Source: Pyropia yezoensis (lineage: Eukaryota > Rhodophyta > Bangiophyceae > Bangiales > Bangiaceae). From it: a stretch of DNA of 64,000 nt. The position numbers were made by a program, and so were the translations under genes. The stretch is from positions 38,974,894 to 39,038,893 of the forward strand of contig CM020618.1 in NCBI GenBank assembly GCA_009829735.1, given 5' to 3'. Positions within the stretch are counted from its first letter, which is position 1. The number at the start of each line of letters is the position of its first letter. The notes under the pieces were generated by a model that had not been told where the DNA came from, searched no databases, and was given only the letters and a program-made list of their open reading frames with translations. Positions 9,008-20,337 of this stretch are shown one piece after another.

Positions 9008-12000
9008 GTCAAACGGCGTTCAATGGCTTGCCATGCGTGACACGTCATTCAATGGGCAGCACAATAAGTCAGATGCAACAAGATACTTGTGTGCACACCA
9101 TCATGCAGCCGCGTGGCTCTCTCGTGCCTCACACAAAGTTATTGGTAAAGAAGCGGTGGTCGCGCCAGTCACATGCATCAGAAGCAAAGCTCTTTGGGAA
9201 GCGACACACCCCAACACGATCCACCCACTCCTCCCAGTCGTGCTCCACGCAGAGAACGTCAATGATCTCGTGCGAAGAAATGGCCGCAAGGGTGGGGCGT
9301 ATCTTACCCTCCCGAACCAGGTGGCACCACTGAAGCCTCTCGCACCCGTATGCCGTGAAAGGACACTCAGGCACGGAGCTTGCGGTCTCAGCACAGTGCA
9401 CCACGACCGTCCGACTGAGCGTGCCGTTGTGGGCCGCAATAATCGCGCGTGCCTGCCCCACTCCGACCGTCCCGTCTTCTGCTCGGTAGCGAACCCAGTC
9501 ATACCAAGGGCGTCCCTTCAGGTCCGGGGTGGCCCAGACCATGGTGCGATCGCCGCGCGCCCGACGGATATCAGCGTCTGGCAACAAAGTCCCGGACTGC
9601 GTCGTGATGAAGTCAGATGAAGCGCACTGCAGGGCCTCGTCCAATGTCACCAAGCCAGACGCAGCTGCGAAGTCGGAGACGGAGCTGAGCGCCCCACGGG
9701 CACGCATACGACTCAATTTGGACGCCTTCTTGGAAGTCGCTTTTGATGTCTGCCGCTGTCGTGAGAGTCGTACGACGCTCTGGATCTGCTCCGTGAGCAC
9801 CATCTGCAATGCCGCGTTATCACGACTCTTGTTCGTGAGTGTAAAAGCCAGCTTGACAATTTGTGCAGGGCCTCGTTCACGCCCGTGTTGCCGTCTTGGA
9901 GGTTGCCTCGAAGGAAGAAACTCGTCCAGTAGATGCGACACTGCGCGATGCAGCTTGGTTGTGTGCGAGGGCCCAAAGGGGGCTGGTAGTCGTTCTCAAT
10001 CCAACGACTCATACACGACATACCGACTTGGCTTCCGCCCAGGTCTTCGGCCGCACATCAAAGGCGCTCTTCAATATCGCGGCGAGCTCGCAGAGCACCC
10101 ACGTCAGGAGACGATGATGCTGCCTCCTGCTCCAGACCGCCCGAACAAGCCCGCAGCTGCGAAAGGCAAGAAGTGAACCGCCTCACGGTGCTCCTTACCC
10201 TTCAAGGTAGCCTGTTTCTCTCCACTCTTGATGAAGTACCTGAGGTGCATTTGTAGAGAATCAAGTGCAAGAACCAGCCAGGGCGGTGACTAGAGATCAA
10301 ATAAAACAGTCAGATATAGTGCATGCATCTCCAATGGAATGTAGCAACATCAAGATACAATCAGATCTCACGCAGCAGCGTCACAAGGATGAAGCTCTCA
10401 CGACAAGCAAATCTTACCCCGGGAAGATGGATGGGACACGGTGCGTGCGACTCGCGAACAAGAACCGCTTGTTAGCGATACGCACAGTCTCACCCGCTGT
10501 GCCGTGCAAAAGCTTCTTCGAACCGGCCAGCTCATGGCAAAGGAATGTACACCTGTTGTCAGCGTTCTACAGATGCCGAGGTCCATGACCTGCCAATGGC
10601 AAAGGAAGGAGAAAGTGGGGGACAGAGCATAAACGAACGCAAGCAGAGGATTGTGCGAGTCAGTACGTGTTACGGAGAAAGAGTGACGTGCACCAGCCCT
10701 CTTGCAGGAGAAGAAATGTAGAGATGATACAATACAGATGCGTGACAATGACATGTACGGCAGCGTCATGCAAGCAGCATCTGGCAATCACCAAGGAAAC
10801 ACAGGAGTATGGAGCGTACGTGTAGTCGGTCAAACCCGAAGATCTGGTACAGCAGCAGCGGACCAGAGCCGAGTCCAGCCCAGGCGGCCAGTGCAGGTAC
10901 AACGCAGTGGATGCTGTTGGCGGTCTCAATCGCATTGATAATGACACCATTGCCCCTTATTCCCCGCATGAGCGCTCCCTTGAGCTGCAGCTTGACAATC
11001 TTGAGCACGTTCCGCTTCTTTGGAGAATTCTTCCTGGAAGGCCGCACCCCGCTCGACGTGGAGCGTGCCATACATGGCGTGCAGTCGTACGCGCTGCCGT
11101 GACGCTTGAGGCACAAGACGTCCCGCTCTTCTGGCTGGTCCGACACGTAGAGTATGAGTCTCGGAATGATCTTCACCACGGCACCGTCCGGCAATGTCAA
11201 CTCGGCACCGAAATGACTGGCGAGGATGGTATCTCGAAAGACCAGCGCGATGGTGCGTTGGAGGATCTCCGCCCGAGCCTCTGCAGCCTTTGACAAAGAC
11301 ATTGCCTCGTACCGCGACCGTACTTGGGGCATGTATGCCACGACGACCCATTCTGGTTCCTTGGTCACGATGTTCATCACTCTCATACGCAGCGGATACG
11401 CAGACACACCTGCAAGAAATACAATGGGCCGACACAGCGATGGCCAAATCAACAGTTCGCACGCTCCGTCAGTACAAGTTACGACGAGACGTATGGAGAA
11501 GCACAAGCTGTGCTGATGACAGCAAATGAGGTCATGATGCGGTCAGTAGTGACACGCAGTGTGGTAGTACGAAAATCAATCCCAGTGAGAAAACGTACCA
11601 CCAGAAGAGGTTACAACCGTCCCATCTGAGTACAGCGCCAGTGCAAGCATCTGTGCGCACAGCCCAAACACGCGCTTGACGTCCGCCCGCTGAGCTCCGT
11701 AGGCATGGCCGTCAAAGAAGTCACGCAGTACGTCTCCGTCTTGCATCACCGGGGAGGCTGGAACAATGTCTCCAGTGGCAACAGATGGCGTGCAATGCGC
11801 ACATGCGGACGTGGGCGTCGTAGTCCCGGGATCGACGTCTTGCGAGCTTCTTCCGACTGCATCTGGTCCGTTCTGGGATCCGTCTTGACTGTAATGGACG
11901 CCAGCCGCACAAGCACAATCCTCCGAGCCCCGCTCCCACCTGACGGTTGCGGCCGCCGTAAGACATTCTTGCACGACCTTCAGACCCTTGCGAAGGAGGA

Positions 12001-12853
12001 TACGATGGGAACCCACCTTCGTCGTCACGACGGCCTCCATCCACCCCAGCTTCCGCAGCATGCGCCTCTTCTCGTTCCGCACTGCAGTCTTGAGCGACGA
12101 TGGCGTGGGGAACGCGACCTTGAACGGCAATGTCGTTGAGCCAGTCGCCCGCTCCACCGACAAGCACATCTGATGAGCTGCGGCAATGCGCGTCTCAGAC
12201 ATGGTACAAGCGTTGGCAAACACGTCGCGCAGCGATGGGGTGACGAAAGCAAATGTGTCCGTCGGAGCGTTGTCCTCGTACACAGCACGACAGCGCTCCT
12301 CATCACCAACCTCATCGAGGTAGTCCAACACCTTCGCGCAGAGCGTTTCACCGAGGTCCCCCTCACAGACGACGGGAGAGGCGTGATCCGCAAAAGCAGC
12401 ACCGTGCAAATCATTAGCGGCACGCATCTCTGCTGATCTGACCACATCTGGATGTTCCCCGCTCACACAATCATCAGAGCTGGAGTCACTCGGCGCCGAC
12501 GCGTCACTGTCGTATGCCGAGGAGCTTTCTCCTTGCGAGTCCCAGTCGTTCTCTCCCGCACCATCTCCACCGTCACCCCTCTCCTCAGCATCCCCGAAAT
12601 CCTCCTCCTCTTCGGAATCATCTCCCCCGCCCCCCCCCACCAAATCATGATCGATATCCTCCTCCTCGCCAGTCCCATCTCCACCACCGGCCACCCCATC
12701 ATCCTCTTCTGAGCTCCCCATGGCCAAGCTCCTCGCAGTCCCAGCTTCTGCAGCATCATCTGCAAGCCTGTGCCGCTTGCGCAGGTGACGGCCAAGGTGG
12801 CAGGGACTAAGAAGACGACCGTCATCACAACCGTCTACGGTACACCGCTTCAT
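9008..12853 (-). pseudogene. Multi-exon transposase resembling the Plavaka/CMC-type DDE family, 3' end in gap
   Basis: Exon 1 (12853-11599) starts MKRCTVDGCDD with a C2H2 finger (Cys4, Cys9, His23, His28). An acidic low-complexity region follows, and the exon ends at LALYSDGTVVTSSG (Asp410). A GTACGT donor and TTGCAG acceptor remove 11598-11410, giving GGVSAYPLRMRVMNIV. Exon 2 (11409-10820) carries ILYVSDQPEERDVLCL (Asp508), a nearby CTPC pair and IFGFDRLH. A second intron (10819-10590) leads to VMDLGICRTLTTG in exon 3 (10589 to about 10492). Further left the conserved-looking ENDYQPPLGPR and NTGVNEALHK segments are followed, one frame off (near 9880), by IVKLAFTLTNKS. The tail continues to the gap. 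SDGT...SAYP...SDxPE...CxxC is the pattern I know from fungal Plavaka transposases. The family name is from memory and moderate in confidence. The downstream frame break suggests decay. Confidence 0.55.
11599..12853 (-). CDS. Exon 1 of the Plavaka-like transposase (zinc finger and first catalytic Asp)
   Basis: The coding exon is 1255 bases. Residues 4-28 form the C2H2 finger. Residues about 45-150 are Glu/Asp/Gly-rich, encoded by GA-rich repeats. Residues 160-330 include VRNEKRRMLRKLGWM, suggestive of a helical DNA-contacting segment. The exon ends in phase 1 after SSG at the GTACGT donor (11598-11593). The start is the first ATG, just downstream (on the minus strand) of a poly-G stretch at 12870-12903, and no in-frame alternative lies upstream. 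Confidence 0.55.
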
Positions 12854-12889
12854 ACCAGGAACGCGATCAGCCCCCCCCCCCCCCGTCCC

Positions 12890-13125
12890 CCCCCTCCTCC
12901 CCCTGTGGCGTCGGGCTCACGCCAGTAAAGCGGGGAAGACGAGGATGCGTCGCGTCACACGCCTGGAATGCGGGGAAGACGAGGCTGCGTCGCCCATGGG
13001 GTAGAGATGCCGGTAGGTGCGTCGCCCATGCGGCAGACGTGGAAGAGCCCAGGCGAAGTCACGCGCGTCGCCCGTCAGGCAGACGTGGATGAGCGCCGGC
13101 GAAGTCACCATCGCAAGGGACTCTC
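12890..13125. repeat. Short imperfect tandem duplications
   Basis: GCGGGGAAGACGAGG followed by TGCGTCG occurs twice (about 12929 and 12971). A roughly 45-base unit containing CAGACGTGGA, GAGC and GGCGAAGTCAC also occurs twice (about 13033 and 13078). No gene is visible in it. It lies just outside the transposase start and might be subterminal sequence of that element. Confidence 0.55.
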
Positions 13126-13554
13126 GGGATTGATAATGCGCGCCCCACCGACACCACCCACTCAGTACATATATTCGATTTCCAGCATACAGGGCTTAAC
13201 AAATAAATGGATTCACTCGTCCACCTGCACTGCGGAACGCTTCAGCGCATTGGCAGTGCTCCAGAGTTTTCGGGCAAACGCGATCACCCAAATGTTCATG
13301 GGCTGTCTTGAAAACTAGCGTGTGTGCCATGCGATTGGGCTGTGGCGTGGACCACAGAGCATAAACCACGAATCTGTGCGTGAAGGTGCGATTTAGAGAT
13401 GTTTTTCAGAAGTACGGCGTACAACTGTCGGAACGAAATACAAAAATGCAATGTGGCATGATGACGAATTTTGTAGTTCTGAAAATTGTCTCACGAGTTT
13501 CTGTCTTAAACTACAGTACGGCTGGTGTATGTTGGATAAGATATGAGGGAAGGT

Positions 13555-13587
<33 letters not shown>

Positions 13588-13994
13588 GGAGGAGGAGGGA
13601 GGAAGGCCGGGTCCGGTGGTGGAGTTCGCCACGAGGAGCAGGTGGGTGGGATGGATGCGGGGACGGTGAGCCCGGCCGGCGCAGGTCCCGGCTGTGGTGG
13701 CACGGCGGGGACGGTTGTGGCGGCGGCGGTCATCACGGCCAGCTTGGCATGCTGGCGCCCCGGCATCCACTGTTGTCTTTGTCGCCGTCAACAATTGGGC
13801 TCGTGTACGGTGCTTTCAATTGGTGCTGGCGTCGCCAGATGCGGCCAAATGCAACCCCGTTCCGTGCAGTGCATATGCAGTGTGCATGCATTTTGAGGGC
13901 CTGACTATCCTGTGACTGTGGGAGGCCCGCCGTCGTTGGCGGGCGGACCGCGCATCTCCCCTGGGCGGGCCGTCGGCGCAGCTCCCTAGGGGGT
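13126..13994. other. Intergenic region with long poly-G tract
   Basis: No supported gene lies here. The first 400 bases are of moderate GC. A run of about 28 G starts near 13559 and is followed by GGA repeats. The many frames across 13550-13900 exist only because of this low complexity. Confidence 0.5.
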
Positions 13995-14259
13995 GTGCTG
14001 ATTTGCGGCTTGCCGTGGTGCACTGCCATGCACCGCGCGGTACTTCGTGCGTTCGGCCCTGCGGTTGCCGGCGACGCGCTGGGTGTGGCCAGCAGCGATC
14101 CAGCGGTGGGCACCGTGGGGGAGGAGGCTGCCGATCCGTCCTTGCGCGCGGCGGCGGCTGGCGTGGGCGCGGGGGACGCGGAGGCGGGGGCTGCCGATCG
14201 GTCCGAGTGCGCGGCGGCGGGGGCGGGGAAGGCGGCGGCTAGCGGCGCGGCCGCATCGG

Positions 14260-14745
14260 CGAAGGCGGCGAGGGCTGCCGATCCGGCTGTTGGCGCGGGG
14301 GTGGTGGCGGCGGCGGCCGATCCGTCGGTGGGCGCGGGGGTGGCGGCGGCGGTGACCGATCCGGCTGTTAGCGCGGGGGTGGTGGCGGCGGCGGCCGATC
14401 CGCTCGGTGGCGCGGGGGTGGCGGCGGCGGTGGCCGATCCGTCGGTGGGCGCGGGGGTGGCGGCGGCGGTGACCGATCCGGCTGTTGGCGCGGGGGTGGT
14501 GGGGCGGCGGCCGATCCGTCGGTGGCGCGGGGTGGCGGCGGCGGCGGCCGATCCGTCGGTGGGCGCGGGGGTGGCGGCGGCGGTGACCGATCCGGCTGTT
14601 GGCGCGGGGGTGGTGGCGGCGGCGGCCGATCCGTCGGTGGGCGCGGGGGTGGTGGTGGCGCCGGCCGATCCGGCTGTTGACGCGGGGGTGGTGGTGGCGC
14701 CGGCTGGCCGCGCGGTGCTGGGCGCGGCGGTGGTGGAGGCGGGGG
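14260..14745. repeat. Roughly 36-bp GC-rich minisatellite
   Basis: Units of about 36 bases containing GCCGATCCGTCGGTGGGCG or GCCGATCCGGCTGTTGGCG, followed by CGGGGGTGGCGGCGG, repeat about a dozen times with substitutions. Two sub-types (CCGTCGGTG and CCGGCTGTT) alternate, implying a higher-order dimer of about 72 bases. The unit length is a multiple of three, so all frames remain open. Confidence 0.75.
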
Positions 14746-15815
14746 AGGCGGCGGCTGGCGGCGCGGCGCCGGCTGGCGCGGCGGCGGCTGCATCTGGCCC
14801 CCCGGCGGGGGACGCGGCTGGGGTTCCCTTGAGGGAGGAGGCGGCTGGCGACGCGGCGTCGGCTGCATCTGCCCGAGCGGCGGGAGAATCGGCGGGGGAC
14901 GCGGCGGGGGTGCCCGTGAGGGAGGAGGCGGCTGCTTCTGGCCCCCTTGCGGGGGACGCGGCTGGGGTGCCCGTGAGGGGGGAGGTGGCTAGCGACGTGG
15001 CGTCGGCTGTGGCGGCGGGGGCGGCGCGCGACGTACCGGTGGACGTGCTGGGGGACGCGGCTGGGGACGTGCTGAGGAACGCGGCGGGTGACGGGGCGGC
15101 GGACGGGGCGGGGGACGCGGCTGGCGCCAAGGCGTCTGACGGCGCGGCGGCTGCATCTCGCTGTGTTGCGGCTGCATCTGGTGGCGCGGCGGCGGACGCT
15201 GGCCGCTTGGCGACGGCGGTGGGCGACGTCCCGGCGCACGTGCTGGGGATCGCAGCGGGGGACGAGGCGGGCGAGGGTGCGGACGGCGACGTGGCGGCTC
15301 GGCCGGCGCTTTGGGTGGTGTCAACCACTCCCTGGCCCGGGGCGAGCGCGCAGACGCTGCCGGCGTCGTCGACCACTGCCGAGATGGCGGGGCAGGCCCG
15401 AGGGGCTGCCGCACCGAGCTCCGGTGGCCGAGGGGCGGTCAAGGCGGGGTGGGGGGGGGCCACGGCAGGGCGGGGGGCGGCCAAGGCAGGGCGGGGGGCG
15501 GCCAAGGCGGGGCGCGGCGCTTCGGCCGCAGGGCGGGCGGCGGCAAAAGCTGTAACGGGGGCCGCTGTGTCGGGGGCAGGGCGCGGCGCGTCGGCTGCAG
15601 GGCGGGCGGCGGCGAAAGCCGGAACGGAGGCCGCAGGGTCGGCCAAAGCCGGAACGGGGGCCGCTGTGTCGAGGGCAGGGCGCGGCGCGTCGACCGCCAG
15701 GTCAAGGGGGGGGGGGACGGGGGCGCCGGCCTCCACTGCATCTCCTCCTCGTCTGCGCCAGTCGACGCTCACGCAAGCGGGCGCGACCGACGCCCTCAAG
15801 AGGCTCTCTGCCGCA

Positions 15816-16012
15816 CGTGGCGGCGCGCGTGGCGCGGCTGCGGCCGCACGTGGTGGCGCGCGTGGCGCGGCCACGGCCACGCGTGGCGGCGAGCGTGGCG
15901 CGGCTGCGGCCGCACGTGGCGGCGCGCGTGGCGCGGCCGCGGCCGCGCGTGGCGGTGCGCGTGGCGGCGCGCGTGGCGCGGCCGCGGCCGCGCGTGGCGG
16001 CACGCGTGGCGC
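15816..16012. repeat. Short CGTGGCGCGG repeat array
   Basis: GGCGCGCGTGGCGCGGC-type units of about 24-36 bases repeat about eight times. On the plus strand they encode RGGARGAAAAA. The array directly precedes the splice-donor-like GTAAGC at 16035. Confidence 0.6.
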
Positions 16013-16515
16013 GGTCGCTCCCGCGGCGGAGAAGGTAAGCTCGTGTGCATCTTTTTCTTCATCATGGCGCAGCGGTGCCCTTTGGCGTTCCTTGGCTTGG
16101 GTTGACGGTGTGACTCTTTTTTGTGTCGTGGTCGGTGGCCGCTTCTAACTTCCGTGTCCCCCGTGTTGTTTGTGCCCCACGCTCGTCCTGGTTGGTCGCC
16201 GCGTCTATCTCCCGTGTCCCCTGAAATGTTTGTGTGCCTCGCTCCAATGACTGTGCTGCACAGGCTGGAAAGAGAAAGATCGGACGGCAAGCGCAGGCTA
16301 GCAAGGAGGCGTCAGGCAGTTGCTCGGTACGTTCGCGCAACCTGCGTGGCTCCTTTTGGCAGCACCTTTGTGTCATCTGCATTGCATATGAGCATTTGTC
16401 CTCTGTGATGCCTCATGTGGTGTCAACTGGACCACATCTCACTCACATTGAGGCCCCATCTGGATTACCGTATCGCTTCTCAAACGACGTGTGTCCCCGC
16501 CCCCCTTGCATTCTC

Positions 16516-18834
16516 ATGATACGTACGACGCAGTCATCTGCAGAGGATCCTGCACCTGCACCGAAGCGTCCAAAGTACGCTCCACAAGGCAAGAAGCGGC
16601 GGCGCTCGATGAGGGAGACATTGCTCCGGGAGCTGGCACCTCCCGGCGACAGCGACGAGGATGGCGGGGACGACTCGGACGGGTCCGCCGCGGCGGCCCT
16701 AGAAGAGCGGGACGCTGCGCAGGCGCGCGCCATGGAGGCCGCTGTGAAAGCCGCCGATGCCGCCAGGAAGGGAGTCCCGAGGGCGCCCGTTAGGCGGAAG
16801 GGGATGACCAAGGCTGCGCCCCAGGCTGCGCCGCCGCCTTCCACGAAGGGCAAAGGCAAGGGACCGGCTGCACCGAAGAAGGGCAAGAAACTGGCTCTTC
16901 TTGCCACGAACGCGTCGCGGACGGGTGAGGGGAGCAAGCCGACGAGGGCCCAAGGTGAGTTGGCCGGGCCGGCCCTGACGCTCGCCGTCCGCCGGGAGGT
17001 GACCGCGCGCACCATCGCGCTCTTTAGCAATCCGCAGGACGCCGACGACGTCTTCTTGTGCAACGACGACGCGCGGGCCATGTACATTGCCAGCATCATG
17101 GTGGTGGCGCCGGCCAGCATGGAGCGGGCGGAAGAGTTGGCGCGTCAGGTGGCGGCGGTCAACGCGCGGCCGAAGAAGGAGGAGACCAGCAGCGCGACGC
17201 GCACGACGGACATTCTGGGGCAATGTGCCCAGGCGCGGTCCACGGCGTACCACAGCTTGTGCACTTGGGTGTGGTCGTCGTGGACTGCTATGGTGGAGTA
17301 CGAGTCGACGGAGGTGGACTACAGGGGCAACGACGAGAGCAAGCGCACGGCAGCCATCGGGACGTGGTGGCTGAAGGGGAGGCGCTACCTCAACACCAAG
17401 AGCGGGCGCGCTGCGCTGTACAACTTGTGCGCCGCGTACATCAATCGGTACGGTATGGAAGACGCCTACACGGACCAGTACCACAAGGGGCGTCGGGTGC
17501 TCAGCCTGTTGCTCGCCGTCATTGCCCTGATCGTCGCGAAGGTATGGACCGTGCCCCTATGTTGTGTGTGTGGGTGTGTGTGTGGATGTGTGTGTGTCGT
17601 GTGAACTTTGTCTCTGTCGTTGTATATCATGTCATTCGGCACCATCTGGCGCCATGCGTCATTGGACTGCATCTTACTCTGCATTGGGCTGCATCTGACC
17701 TGTCTTGGGCCCTCTGTTTTTCTTGGTGACTGCATCTCTCTGGCATGTGGTGTGATTGTGACTGCTGCAGATTCGGTCCCAGCTTCTCCTCGACGTCTAC
17801 GGACTGTCGGCATTGAAGAAGATGATGGAAGGCCTGAACCCGTCGCACCGCGCGTACTTCTGTGAGGAGCTCACCGCGCTGCATGCCGCGGCTGTCAAGC
17901 CCGGCTGCCAGTGGGTCAAGCTGTTTGCCACCGACGTGAAGGAACCCTTCTGCGCGGCGGTGAAGGACCCAGACTCTACGCTGGGCACCACCACGAAGGT
18001 GGACAAGATCGGGCGGCGCACGCTTTACCACGGGGTCCAGTCCTCCTTGCAAGCCATCCTGAACCTGCTGAACGACGATAGCGACTCGGAGGAGTCTGAC
18101 TTGTCGTCCGACGATGACGTCGTCCACGTCGTCATCCCGGTGACGGCGACAGCGCCGTCATCTCGCGACGCGAAGCGCCGGGAGCGCCTCATGTCGGTGG
18201 CTCGGGTGGGGGGGGGGGGGCAGCGGGGATGCCGGCAGTCAAGGCCGAGATCGTTGAACCCGGCGTTGCTCATGACTTCTCCTCGTGGTATTCGGTTTCT
18301 TCGGACGACTCCTACGAGCAGGAGTCGGACGACTCCTACGTGAGGTTTGACGAGGGGGCCATGGAGGACGCCGAGTTTCTGGACTCGGAGCTGAGGATGG
18401 AGGACCTGAAGGACCTCGACGCGTCGCACGATCATTTTGAGTATAGGTACACGAAGTTTGGTGGGTCTGATGGTGAGGAGGCAGGGGGTGGAGAGGACGG
18501 AGAAGCGGCGGCGGAGGACTAGGACGAGGAGGTGGCGGAGGAGGAGGAGGACGGGGCGGAGGATAAGGGGGAGGAGGAGGAGGAGGGGGAGGAGGAGGAG
18601 GAGGGGGAGGGGGAGGGGGAGAAGGAGGAGGAGGCGGAGGCGGAGGAGGAGGAGGAGGCGGAGGAGGTAGAGGAGGAGAAGGAGGCGGAAGAGGAGGAGG
18701 GGGAGGGGGAGGAGGATGAGGAGGGGCAGGAGGAGGGGGAGGAGGAGGAGGGGGAGGAGGAGGAGGAGGAGGGGGAGGAGGAGGAGGAGGGCGAGGAGAA
18801 GGGCGAGGAGACGGAGGGTGACGGAGAGGCTTAA
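16516..18834 (+). CDS. Unrecognised spliced gene with very acidic C-terminal tail
   Basis: I do not recognise a family. The ATG at 16516 starts MIRTTQSSAEDPAPAP. An extension through upstream exons (16264 onward, or the repeat ORF before 16035) is possible. Exon 1 to 17541 has a basic, nuclear-signal-like N-terminus (KRPKYAPQGKKRRR) and then a folded region with RTIALFSNPQDADD and YLNTKSGRAALYN. A phase-0 intron (17542-17770, GTATGG to CTGCAG) joins ALIVAK to IRSQLLLDVYGL. Exon 2 continues to a poly-G run near 18210-18221, where the frame must shift by one to keep the protein-like reading (MPAVKAEIVEPG). That reading ends at TAG 18520-18522. The same frame then continues for 104 codons of almost pure Glu/Asp/Gly to 18834. 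It could be a transposon accessory protein or a lineage-specific nuclear protein. Confidence 0.5.
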
Positions 18835-19080
18835 GAGAGCGACGCGGGCGAGAGCAGCAAGGGCACCACGTGACTCGCATCGGTCTGTACTTGCTTCGTG
18901 CCCGCACCCGGCTTGGTGAGATACCACCCATGTGTACGCATGGCCTACATTTGGTGTGCGAAGGACTGCATTAGACGTCGTTTGGATGCATGATGCGATC
19001 ACAATGTGGTTGAGGAGAACCCAGTTTGTTGATCAATAGCGGTCGACGGTCGGTAGCGTGGTTGAGAGGCTGAGCTGGTG
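18835..19080. other. Short spacer, no gene
   Basis: This is mixed-composition sequence downstream of the acidic ORF. I see no gene, repeat or obvious signal in it. Confidence 0.4.
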
Positions 19081-20304
19081 ATGAAGGCGGGGGGGGGGGG
19101 GGGGGGCGGGGGGGGGGGGGGGGGGGGGCAAGCTCGATGGGGGGAGGGGGTGAAGTAGGGGTGTGGAGGGGGGGTACCGGCGGGTCCTGCCCCTGCATCC
19201 GCCGGATCCGCCGCCGCTGCTGCCCACGCCGGTTGCGGTTGCGGTCGTGGCGGCCTACCATGGCAGGGGGGGGGGGAGGCGCGACGTCCAGGCGGCGGTG
19301 TCGGAGGCGGCGTGGCGGAGGCGGCGTGGCGGAGGCGGCGTGGCGGAGGCGGCCGCGGCAGCCGGTTCGGCGGCGGCAGCGGCGGCGGCGGTATAGGACG
19401 CAGTGGCGGCGGCTGTGGCGAGGGTGTTGGACGCAGTGGCCGTGGCGGCGGTGGCGACGGCAGCTGGGCTGCGGTGGCGACGGTTGCGGTGGTGGTCGGG
19501 GCGGCGCCGCTGCCCAGGTTGGTAAACGGCGCCCCCGTGTCGACGGCGGCAAGGGGCACCACACTGGCCGGGGGGGGGGGGGGGGGGGGGGGGGTCAGGG
19601 AGGCGGTCGGGGCCGGGCGGCGGCGGCCTTTCCGGCTGGGCCACCTGCTTCGCCCACGTCTGTCCCCCCACTGACGGCAGCGGACCGCCGGGGGGGTGGG
19701 GCGCGGCGGCGGCCTGCCGCGGGGCGGGGGGGGCGGGCGGCGGCGGCCTTTCCGGCTGGCGCACCGACCGGCGAGAAAGGGAGCGGGGCGACGCGCTCGA
19801 GAGGCTGGAATTGCGGCAAGGTATGGCCGACGGCCGCCCCGCTGCCCACCGCCATCCTTTGTGGTGGCGGTGCCACTAGCGGCGGCGGCGACGGCCGCGC
19901 TCTTGCCCTTCGCACCTCCCTTTGCTCTCCGCTCGCTTGTGCCCCGCCCCGCCCTCCTCTTTCTCCCCCACCTTCCCCGCCCCCCCCCCCCCCCCCCCCC
20001 CCCTTTGCTCCCCCCCCCCCCCCCCCGCTCGCCAACCTTGCCGCAACTGCCGCTGGGGGGGGCAGGCCGACGACGCTGGTGTGAAGGCGCCCGCGGGGAG
20101 GGGGTGCGGCCAGAGGAGCACGGCAGGGCGCCGCGGTGGCGCGCACCGACCGGCGAGGATGGGAGCGGGGCGACGCGCTCGAGCGGCTGGGATGGCGGCA
20201 AGGTATGGCCGACGGCCGCCTCGCTGCCCACCGCCATCCTTTGTTGTGGCGGTGCCACTAGCGGCGGCGGCGACGGCCGCGCTCCGCCAACCGCCACCGC
20301 CGCA

Positions 20305-20337
<33 letters not shown>

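Larger units (their letters stand above)
14029..16034 (+). other. GC-rich minisatellite ORF, open on both strands
   Basis: The plus strand is open from before the ATG at 14029 to a good donor (GAG AAG|GTAAGC at 16034/16035). It encodes Ala/Gly/Val/Asp repeats (DPSVGAGVAAAV) and later RGGARGAAAAA repeats. The minus strand is open over 16003-13733 as well, encoding Ala/Pro/Thr/Ser-rich mucin-like repeats (TAAATPAPTDGSA). Neither is a recognised domain. The plus-strand reading is mildly favoured because the splice donor is followed by a TGCACAG acceptor (to 16263) and a basic exon (AGKRKIGRQ) leading towards the next gene. Either reading could be an artefact of repeat composition. Confidence 0.3.

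Noticed and set aside
14260..14745. Regular repeat considered as a CRISPR array
   Set aside because: Units are contiguous and diverged, without unique spacers; this is a minisatellite in a eukaryotic context.
18239..18931. Poly-proline minus-strand frame
   Set aside because: It is the complement of the GAG/GGA repeat encoding the acidic tail; pure low complexity.
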